Shown piece after piece: positions 1-5,730 of a stretch of DNA of 9,736 nt. The stretch lies in assembly GCA_003447545.1 (NCBI GenBank), contig DLYX01000044.1, positions 1-9,736 on the forward strand, written 5' to 3'. The notes under the pieces were generated by a model. That model made no database searches and was not told where the DNA came from. It saw nothing but the letters and a program-made list of their open reading frames with translations. Position 1 is the first letter of the stretch; every line of letters begins with the position of its first letter. The translations under genes were made by a program, and so were the position numbers. The DNA comes from Deltaproteobacteria bacterium. Lineage in GTDB: Bacteria > Desulfobacterota > Binatia > UBA12015.

Positions 1-2
1 GC

Positions 3-743
3 GTCAAGACCGAGGGCAAGGGCAAGCTCGGCACATCCGTCGCGGATTGTCTGGTCGCTGACAGCGGCGGGAAGATGCAAAAGTTGTCCGACAAGATCAC
101 CGAGGCCCAGACCGATCCCGACCGCGGGAAATGCATTGGTGCCGCCGTGCCGGACTTTGGCTACGTGCCGACCGGCGCCGCGATGGTCGCAGCAGCGCAG
201 CCCCCTCAGGTGGCTTTCATTGCTGCGGTCTACGGGGATGACCCTGAAAGCGTGATCGTCGATTCCACGGATCGCGCGAATCGCAGCCAGGCGCTTTGTC
301 AGGCCACGATCGAAAAATCGGCGAACAAGATCGTTGCCTCGGAAGTGAAATCCTTCAAGTCCTGCATGACTCGAGGCCTGCGTTCTCGCACGGCTCCCAT
401 CAGCGACGCGACAGAACTTGCAGCCTGCAGCAGCGATGCGAAACTCATCGAGAGGTCCGATAAGGATACCACCAAGCTGGTCGACCAGATCGGCAAGAAG
501 TGCACCGAGAAATCCGTGGACTGGGCAACAGTCGTCGGCGGTGATTGTGCTTCGGAAGCTACACCCGCAGCCTATGCGTCATGTATTCAGACCAAGGCGA
601 GCTGCGCGGCCTGCGAAATCATCAACGGCGGCTACGACCTCGCGATCGATTGCGACCTGCACGATAACGGAGCTGCCGACGGTTCCTGCGGAGACGTCCC
701 TTCCACACTGGGTGCGTTTGTCGACGGGCCTGTCCTTTTCTGA
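3..743 (+). CDS. Cys/Lys-repeat protein, probably secreted (5' end outside window)
   Basis: The reading frame is open from base 3, so the gene begins upstream of the window; the ATG at 75 is probably internal. About 246 residues are visible and their function is not recognised. The chain has at least three loosely repeated modules, each bounded by cysteines about 25-30 residues apart with Lys-rich, probably helical, sequence between them (for example CQATIEKSANK ending KSFKSC, and ACSSDAK ending GKKC). A tighter Cys cluster follows (SCAACE), then a tail with IDCDLHDNGAADGSC. This architecture, including the DCDL..NG..DGSC tail, resembles uncharacterised Cys-rich proteins I recall from deltaproteobacterial and Binatota-like genomes, where many copies per genome occur. 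The even Cys spacing suggests disulfide-linked modules in an exported protein, but the signal peptide would lie upstream and cannot be seen. A terminator follows 27 bases after the stop. Confidence 0.7.
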   Translation, partial: VKTEGKGKLGTSVADCLVADSGGKMQKLSDKITEAQTDPDRGKCIGAAVPDFGYVPTGAAMVAAAQPPQVAFIAAVYGDDPESVIVDSTDRANRSQALCQATIEKSANKIVASEVKSFKSCMTRGLRSRTAPISDATELAACSSDAKLIERSDKDTTKLVDQIGKKCTEKSVDWATVVGGDCASEATPAAYASCIQTKASCAACEIINGGYDLAIDCDLHDNGAADGSCGDVPSTLGAFVDGPVLF

Positions 744-770
744 TCGAAATCCAATCCCCCCGGATTTTGG

Positions 771-805
771 AAAAGAGCGCGGTTCATCCCGCGCTCTTTT
801 TTTTT
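771..805 (+). terminator. Rho-independent terminator after the Cys-rich protein gene
   Basis: The perfect 8-bp GC-rich stem GAGCGCGG/CCGCGCTC (775-782 with 789-796) is extended by four A-T pairs (771-774 with 797-800). It has a 6-nt loop and a run of nine T (797-805). It lies 27 bases after the stop codon at 743. The flanking A run gives only four T on the other strand, so it should act mainly on plus-strand transcripts. Confidence 0.9.
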
Positions 806-960
806 GTGAAACCGGATCCATTCGGCCCGGAAGGTATGCAGCTCAGGGGGCGCCGGCTGGGGGCGGGACTGGCGGTTTGGATTTCGATATGGAATTGAAG
901 TGCATGTCCGCGCGTTCGTGTTGTGGGCTGCATCCATCATCATGAAAAGGAGAATTTTCG
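806..960 (+). promoter_or_regulatory. Upstream region of the hydratase gene, with Shine-Dalgarno at 947-952
   Basis: These 155 bases lie between the preceding terminator and the hydratase start. They must hold that gene's promoter because the terminator isolates it from upstream transcription. I find no convincing -35/-10 pair; a TTGAAG at 895-900 lacks a matching -10. AAGGAG at 947-952 is a good ribosome binding site, with eight bases between it and the ATG at 961, and it fixes that start. Confidence 0.5.
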
Positions 961-1803
961 ATGGCTCTTGATCCGAATGCCGTAGGCCAAACCGGTGAAA
1001 CGCAACGACGTAGCTGGACTTCCAAGGATTCGCTGCTCTACGCGGTAGGGGTGGGGGCCGGAACTTCCGAGCTTGCCTTTACCACGGAAAATACCAAAGA
1101 CGTTCCGCAGAGGGTTCTGCCGACGCAGGCTGTGATCCTGGGCGGTGGCGGTGCCCCCATGAACAAGATCGGGAAGTTCAATCCGGCCATGCTCGTGCAC
1201 GGCGAGGAAGGCATCGAGCTCTTCGATGAAATTCCGCCCGAGGGAGAGATCGAGAGCACAGGCCGAGTCAAGGCGATGTGGGACAAGGGCGAGGGCAAGG
1301 GCGCTGTTGTGGAGCTCGAGTCCGAGTCCATCAACGTTGCGACCGGCAAGCCATTGCTCAAGGTTTTCATGTCCCTGTTTATCCGGGGCGAAGGCGGTTT
1401 CGGCGGCGAGCGAGGCGGCTCGGAGAAGGTCGTCTTTCCGGAGAGGAAGGCTGATCACGAAGTCACCTACACGACTCGTGAGGATCAGGCGCTGACCTAC
1501 CGTCTCTCGGGCGATCGCAACCCGCTGCATTCCGACCCTTCGTTTGCAGCGATGGGAGGCTTCGACAAGCCGATTCTGCACGGCCTATGTACCTACGGGT
1601 TCTCCGGACGGGCCCTGCTCCATGCTCTGTGTGGAGGCGATCCCTCCAAGTTTGGCTCGATGTATGGCCGATTCTCCAAGCCCGTGCTGCCGGGGGACGC
1701 TCTGACCATCGCCATGTGGGAAGACGGCGATCGGTTCCTTTTCCAGACCAGGAATCAGAACGGGGACACCGTAATCGATCAGGGCCGCTTCACGCGTCGC
1801 TGA
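961..1803 (+). CDS. MaoC-family (R)-specific enoyl-CoA hydratase (hydratase 2 type, double hot-dog)
   Basis: Predicted to hydrate trans-2-enoyl-CoA to (3R)-hydroxyacyl-CoA in the cytoplasm. At 280 residues it matches two-domain hydratase-2 enzymes. The N-terminal hot-dog half (about 1-155) shapes the acyl pocket. The C-terminal half holds the catalytic motif YRLSGDRNPLHSDP, with Asp185, Asn187 and His190; the Asp and His have the same five-residue spacing as the catalytic pair of human MFE-2. The following GFDKPILHGLCTYGFS and the FSKPVLPGD segment are also nearly identical to the MFE-2 hydratase domain. The start is supported by AAGGAG eight bases upstream. The gene stands alone between two terminators, so it is probably transcribed separately, but it could serve the beta-oxidation-like operon that begins at 2666. 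Chain-length and side-chain preference cannot be read from the sequence. Confidence 0.92.
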   Translation: MALDPNAVGQTGETQRRSWTSKDSLLYAVGVGAGTSELAFTTENTKDVPQRVLPTQAVILGGGGAPMNKIGKFNPAMLVHGEEGIELFDEIPPEGEIESTGRVKAMWDKGEGKGAVVELESESINVATGKPLLKVFMSLFIRGEGGFGGERGGSEKVVFPERKADHEVTYTTREDQALTYRLSGDRNPLHSDPSFAAMGGFDKPILHGLCTYGFSGRALLHALCGGDPSKFGSMYGRFSKPVLPGDALTIAMWEDGDRFLFQTRNQNGDTVIDQGRFTRR

Positions 1804-1820
1804 GTCCTCGTTTCGGACGA

Positions 1821-1858
1821 AAAAAACCCGTCAGGCACGAAGCCTGACGGGTTTTTTT
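1821..1858. terminator. Symmetrical bidirectional terminator between convergent genes
   Basis: The perfect 10-bp stem CCCGTCAGGC/GCCTGACGGG (1827-1836 with 1842-1851) has a 5-nt loop. Six A before it pair with six of the seven T after it. The plus strand ends in seven T and the minus strand in six T. One element therefore serves the hydratase gene (stop 1803) and the kinase-like gene (minus-strand stop at 1875). Confidence 0.93.
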
Positions 1859-1874
1859 GTTCATTGGCCGGCGC

Positions 1875-2552
1875 CTAGCCTCTGTCGAAACGTTTTCGGG
1901 CGGCCGTGGCGATCAGGTCAGCTGTGCCGTCGATGCCAAAGGTGGCCGTATCGATGCAGATATCGAAGTCCTGCGGCCGGATCTGGTCGATCCCGAAGTC
2001 CTGTTTCAGGAATTCGAGCCGGCTTTTTTCTTCCATTTCGAGGATCTTCTGGACGTCGGCCGCATCGATTCCGGTCTTTTTTGCGTGCCAGTCGACACGG
2101 TCGGCCAGTGGGGCGGACAAAAGCACCCGAAGCGTGGTCTCCTTGGGCAGAATGAAGGCCGAACCGCGACCGACGATGACCGCGTTTCCTCGATGTCCGA
2201 TGTGGCTGACAACGTTGACGAGATCCTTGAGATAGTCACTTTCATTAAAGGATTTCGAGCTGAAACCGTCGAGAATATGACGCTCGATAGCCGTTCGGAA
2301 ATGCTCATCGAGATTCGCGACCAGGCTCTCGCGGATATTTTCTTCTTTCGCGATTTCCTCAACGATTTCCTTGTCGAAAAAGCCGAAACCAAGGAGTTCC
2401 GAGACTTTTTTCCCGATTACGGTGGCTCCCGAGCTGGGCAGGCGATGGATCGATACCGTCGGTCCTTCCTGCTTGCCCTTGGCGGCAAGGCGCTCTTTTT
2501 CCCAGAGCCCTACCTGAGCATCAACGAGTTGCTGGATGTTGTGAACGGCCAT
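1875..2552 (-). CDS. Cytidylate kinase-like family protein (P-loop NMP-kinase fold)
   Basis: A 225-residue protein of the cytidylate-kinase-like family (the Cytidylate_kin2 type). It has an N-terminal helical extension (1-30), then a beta strand and phosphate-binding region PTVSIHRLPSSGATVIGKK (31-49). Next come the LGFGFFDKEIVEEIA segment (54-68), the core strand GNAVIVGRGSAFIL (122-135), and the LSAPLADRV segment with Arg152, where related kinases carry LID arginines. The usual glycine-rich turn of this family is replaced by LPSSGAT, so nucleotide binding may be altered. The frame stays open up to 2615, but the ATG at 2552 is chosen because GGAGGA lies just upstream and the extra 21 residues look non-conserved. 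Substrate is unknown; members of this family are often annotated as kinases without biochemical proof. It is divergent from the operon at 2666 and ends at a shared terminator. Confidence 0.82.
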   Translation of the reverse strand: MAVHNIQQLVDAQVGLWEKERLAAKGKQEGPTVSIHRLPSSGATVIGKKVSELLGFGFFDKEIVEEIAKEENIRESLVANLDEHFRTAIERHILDGFSSKSFNESDYLKDLVNVVSHIGHRGNAVIVGRGSAFILPKETTLRVLLSAPLADRVDWHAKKTGIDAADVQKILEMEEKSRLEFLKQDFGIDQIRPQDFDICIDTATFGIDGTADLIATAARKRFDRG

Positions 2553-2555
2553 GGT

Positions 2556-2561
2556 TCCTCC
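2556..2561 (-). promoter_or_regulatory. Shine-Dalgarno that sets the start of the kinase-like gene
   Basis: On the minus strand this reads GGAGGA, three bases before the ATG at 2552. It supports that start over the upstream in-frame codon at 2615, whose preceding sequence has no such motif. Confidence 0.75.
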
Positions 2562-2645
2562 GGTTCTTTCGGTGCTGACTGGCGGCTCTGATGCCGCGGA
2601 CGAAAAACCTAACAAGGGAAGCCGGATTTCGCATCCGCGCAGCCG

Positions 2646-2654
2646 TGCTAGAAT
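2646..2654 (+). promoter_or_regulatory. Candidate extended -10 promoter for the acyl-CoA operon
   Basis: TGCTAGAAT matches the extended -10 pattern TGnTATAAT with a single mismatch. It sits in the 113-base divergent interval between the kinase-like gene and the operon. The upstream bases show no good -35 element, as is common for extended -10 promoters. Transcription would begin near 2661, only a few bases before the ATG at 2666, so the message would be almost leaderless. The call rests on one motif. Confidence 0.35.
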
Positions 2655-2665
2655 TTGAGCCAGCC

Positions 2666-3814
2666 ATGCCGACTTTTCGATTCGATCTGCGCACCCTCCC
2701 GCCGGAGGCCGAAGCCTTGCGGGGCGAGGTTAGAGAATTTCTTGCGACGAACCTGAAGGACTTTCCCCCTGAGGGCCGAGCTCGCACCTGGTTTGGTGTC
2801 GACCATGCCTTTACCCGCAAGGTGGGGGAGCGGGGCTGGATCGGGATGACCTGGCCTCGATCATACGGCGGTCAGGAGAAAAGTTTCCTCGAGCGCTTTG
2901 TCGTCCTCGAGGAGATGTTGGCCGCAGGCGCGCCGGTGGCCGCCCATTGGATGGCCGATCGTCAAAGCGGTCCCTTGCTGCTGCGCTTTGGCACCGAGGA
3001 GCAGAAGAAGCGGATTTTACCGGGTATCTGCCGGGGTGAGACCTATTTCTGTATCGGCATGAGCGAACCGGACTCCGGGTCGGATCTCGCCAGCGTGCGC
3101 TCGCGCGCCGAGAGAACCTCTGATGGTTGGCGTCTGGAGGGCACGAAGTTATGGACGAGCGGTGCGGCGACAGCTCATTTCATGGTGGGTTTGTTTCGCT
3201 CGGGTACCGAAGCGGAGCGGCAGGCGGGTCTCTCCCAATTTCTGATTCCAATGGATACCCCCGGGATCGAGGTCCGACCGATTCGTGACCTTTCCGGCAG
3301 TGAGCATTTTTGCGAAGTTCATTTCACCGATGTCGAATTGCCGCCGGATGCGCTGATCGGAGAAGAGGGCAAAGGGTGGCCGCAGGCGATGGCCGAGCTG
3401 GCCTATGAGCGAGCGGGCTCCGAGCGATATCTGTCTTGTCATCCGCTGATGGAAGAATTGGCTCGAGAATTGGGGCCTGCCCCCGATGTGCGGGCCACGG
3501 TAGCCATGGGTCGGCAAATCGCCTGGCTGTCCACCATGCGGACCATGTCGACCTCGGTGGCCAGCTTGCTGGCCGCCGGCGAGAATCCTGAACTCGAAGC
3601 GGCGGTGGTCAAGGATGTGGGTGCGGTCTTCGAGCAGGATCAACCGGGGATCGCACAGGAACTTCTGCCGCTGCCGCCGAGCAGGGACCCGGAGGCGAAG
3701 GTATACCAGAAGATGCTCGCCCATCTGGTGATGAATGCTCCTTCGTTCTCCTTGAGGGGCGGTACCCGTGAAATTTTACGAGGGATTATCGCTCGTGGAT
3801 TGGGGCTACGATGA
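2666..3814 (+). CDS. Acyl-CoA dehydrogenase, catalytic-type subunit
   Basis: FAD-dependent alpha,beta-dehydrogenation of an acyl-CoA. The 382-residue chain has the full family layout: N-terminal helical domain (about 1-125), middle beta domain opening with GMSEPDSGSDLA (131-142) and LEGTKLWTSGA, and a C-terminal helical domain ending GGTREILRGIIARGLGL. At the position of the MCAD base Glu376, before the GT motif, there is Gly365. Glu248 in LAYERAGSER lies where isovaleryl-CoA dehydrogenase-type enzymes and mycobacterial ChsE4 place their catalytic Glu, so it is the likely base. The frame is open from an ATG at 2591, but the ATG at 2666 gives the normal family N-terminus. The stop overlaps the next start (ATGA), indicating translational coupling with a second dehydrogenase-like subunit and suggesting a hetero-oligomer. 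The natural acyl substrate is unknown. Confidence 0.93.
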   Translation: MPTFRFDLRTLPPEAEALRGEVREFLATNLKDFPPEGRARTWFGVDHAFTRKVGERGWIGMTWPRSYGGQEKSFLERFVVLEEMLAAGAPVAAHWMADRQSGPLLLRFGTEEQKKRILPGICRGETYFCIGMSEPDSGSDLASVRSRAERTSDGWRLEGTKLWTSGAATAHFMVGLFRSGTEAERQAGLSQFLIPMDTPGIEVRPIRDLSGSEHFCEVHFTDVELPPDALIGEEGKGWPQAMAELAYERAGSERYLSCHPLMEELARELGPAPDVRATVAMGRQIAWLSTMRTMSTSVASLLAAGENPELEAAVVKDVGAVFEQDQPGIAQELLPLPPSRDPEAKVYQKMLAHLVMNAPSFSLRGGTREILRGIIARGLGLR

Positions 3815-4869
3815 GTGACAATCACCCGATGCTGGCGGAGGCTGCAGAGCGCTTTTTCAGCGCGAAGGTCGACCAGGAGGCAATTCTCGCCTTCGAGCAG
3901 TCCGGGCTGGATCACACCCTCTGGGCTGCGGCCCGAGCGCTCGGCCTGTCGCGCCCCGGCGAGAGTGTTGACGCGGGTGAGGGGTGGCAGGCGAGTGAAA
4001 TCGTGCTCCGAGCCGGAGGTCGTCATGCGGCGCCGATGCCTCTGGCCGAGGAAGTTGTTGCCGCGCAGCTCGCGTCCGCCGCGGGGATTTCTCTGCCGCC
4101 TGGGTCGGTCGGGGTTGGTCTTGCCTGCCGGCCGGCCGAGGATCCGGGACTTTGGGCCTGCGACGCCCCCTTCGGACGTGACCTCGACCATCTTCTCGTC
4201 GTCGGTGGCGGGGGGGATGGCTTGGAACTTCGGCTGCACGCTTGTACGGGAGCACCGCATGGCTCGGGCGAAAATGTCGCTGGAGAACCGCGCGACGTCC
4301 TCCTGGTCGATCCGCAGTCAGCGATCGAGAACAAGGTCGTCGATCTTCCCGAAGATGTTCTTACCACTTTGCTGGCGGCAGCGCGGACCTCGCAAATGGC
4401 TGGCGCACTCGAGACGATCCTCGCGCTTTCGGTCGCTTATGCTCGCGAGCGGGAACAATTCGGTCGCAAGATCGGCAAGTTTCAGGCCGTCCAGCAGCAA
4501 CTCGCGGTCCTTGCCGGGCAGGTCGCGGCCGCAGGGGTGGCGGCGGCCGATGCGGCGCGTGCGCTGGATCAAAGAGGGTTGCCGGCGGCAAAGTTTGGTT
4601 CGCCCGAGGATCCCAGCTTCGAGATCGCTGTGGCCAAAGTAGTGGTGGGCGAGGCCGCGGAGTTCGGCCCTCGAATTGCGCACCAGGTTTTGGGTGCGAT
4701 CGGCTTCACGCACGAACATCGGCTACAGTTCTTCACGCGCCGGTTGTGGGCATGGCGGGCCGAATGCGGCAGTGCCGCTTTTTGGGCAGAACGATTGGGC
4801 CGCTTTGGTCTTGCTACGGAGAACGGCGGATTGTGGAAGATTCTGACGGATCGATCGGGCCCGGCGTAA
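3811..4869 (+). CDS. Acyl-CoA dehydrogenase-like partner subunit (beta-type)
   Basis: A 352-residue diverged acyl-CoA dehydrogenase homologue. The C-terminal helical domain is clear: AREREQFGRKIGKFQAVQ (211-228), the FAD-contacting Arg/Gln-Phe-Gly motif, and HQVLGAIGFTHEHRL (291-305), aligning with the family's Q..GG.G.T.E segment. The N-terminal and middle domains are short and degenerate. The SEP..GSD and WTSGA motifs of the middle domain are absent, and no catalytic Glu stands at either usual place. This pattern matches the non-catalytic partner in alpha2beta2 acyl-CoA dehydrogenases such as mycobacterial FadE26-FadE27 and FadE28-FadE29, where the two subunits share FAD sites. The start overlaps the upstream dehydrogenase stop by four bases, so the pair should be made together. 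It is likely needed for activity of its partner. Confidence 0.87.
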   Translation: MSDNHPMLAEAAERFFSAKVDQEAILAFEQSGLDHTLWAAARALGLSRPGESVDAGEGWQASEIVLRAGGRHAAPMPLAEEVVAAQLASAAGISLPPGSVGVGLACRPAEDPGLWACDAPFGRDLDHLLVVGGGGDGLELRLHACTGAPHGSGENVAGEPRDVLLVDPQSAIENKVVDLPEDVLTTLLAAARTSQMAGALETILALSVAYAREREQFGRKIGKFQAVQQQLAVLAGQVAAAGVAAADAARALDQRGLPAAKFGSPEDPSFEIAVAKVVVGEAAEFGPRIAHQVLGAIGFTHEHRLQFFTRRLWAWRAECGSAAFWAERLGRFGLATENGGLWKILTDRSGPA

Positions 4870-4924
4870 GAGACCAAGGGCCCGCGGGATTGAGACCGGC
4901 GGCGAAAACAAGTTAAGAAAGCCT

Positions 4925-5728
4925 ATGGGCGTTGGGCGACTTGAGGGTAAAAAAGTCCTGATCACCGGTGGAGCGTCCGGGATCGGTCGGGAGACCGCGG
5001 AACGCTTCACATCCGAGGGGGCTCAGGTGGGTTTGATTGACCGCGAGGGCCCCGCTGTAGCCTCCGTCGGCAGCGCGCTGGAGGCGCCGTCGCAGGAAGC
5101 CGACCTGACGGATGCCGTCGCTGCCGAGGGCGCCGTCAGGGCGATCCACGAGGCGCTAGGCGGTATTGACGTGTTGGTCAATAACGCCGGGGTGGGGTCT
5201 GTTCGTCGATTGCACGAATATTCCGTGTCAGAATGGGATCAACTGGTCGCAGTGAATCTGAATGCTGTTTTCTACGTGCTTCGTCCCGCTCTGCCCCTGA
5301 TGTTGGCGGGCGATGGTGGTGTGGTGATCAACAATGCCTCCGGGAGTGCGGTTCGGCCGACACGCGGTGAGGCCCCCTATGCGGCGGCCAAGGCGGGTCT
5401 GGTTGCGCTTACCAGCAATATTGCGCAGGAATACGGCCCTCGAATTCGCGCGAATTGCGTCTCCCCCGGGGTGATTCGAACCCCGATGTCGGAAACACTT
5501 TTCTCCGCGCCGCAACTCCTCGAACCCTTTCTGGACGCCAACCCGGCCGACCGCGCGGGAACCGCGGCTGACGTGGCGAGCCTGTTCGTATTTCTTGCGT
5601 CCGATGAGTCGAGCTATCTGAATGGACAAAATCTCGTTCTGGATGGGGGTGGCGGTCTGGCCCAACCCGGAATCGATGATGTTTTACGGTTTGCTGTTCC
5701 ACCATTGGAGCCCCGAAAAAAGGATTGA
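4925..5728 (+). CDS. SDR-family NAD(P)-dependent oxidoreductase
   Basis: Classical short-chain dehydrogenase/reductase of 267 residues, cytoplasmic, oxidising or reducing an alcohol/ketone. It has the cofactor motif TGGASGIG (14-21), Asp39 after the second strand (LIDREG), NNAG (86-89), the NLNAVF helix, and the catalytic Ser139, Tyr152 and Lys156 (YAAAK). The Asp39 position favours NAD(H) over NADP(H). The C-terminal segment SSYLNGQNLVLDGGG is typical. The gene follows the dehydrogenase pair after 55 bases and lies two bases before the ligase gene. In this setting it could oxidise a 3-hydroxyacyl-CoA or a hydroxyl on a ring or side chain; the sequence does not decide. The ribosome binding site is weak (AAGAAAG, 4915-4921), but the short lead into the cofactor motif supports this ATG. 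Confidence 0.93.
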   Translation: MGVGRLEGKKVLITGGASGIGRETAERFTSEGAQVGLIDREGPAVASVGSALEAPSQEADLTDAVAAEGAVRAIHEALGGIDVLVNNAGVGSVRRLHEYSVSEWDQLVAVNLNAVFYVLRPALPLMLAGDGGVVINNASGSAVRPTRGEAPYAAAKAGLVALTSNIAQEYGPRIRANCVSPGVIRTPMSETLFSAPQLLEPFLDANPADRAGTAADVASLFVFLASDESSYLNGQNLVLDGGGGLAQPGIDDVLRFAVPPLEPRKKD

Positions 5729-5730
5729 AA

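Noticed and set aside
75..743. Treating the ATG at 75 as the true start of the Cys-rich protein
   Set aside because: The frame is open to the window edge and the upstream codons include a Cys (bases 48-50) that completes the first Cys-bounded module.
895..923. TTGAAG as a -35 element for the hydratase gene
   Set aside because: The sequence 17 bases downstream (GTGTTG) does not resemble a -10 box.
1857..2591. Plus-strand open frame of 244 codons over the kinase-like gene
   Set aside because: It mirrors the minus-strand gene, which has a family match, a good ribosome binding site and a terminator; the plus frame has no domain and begins within the terminator T run.
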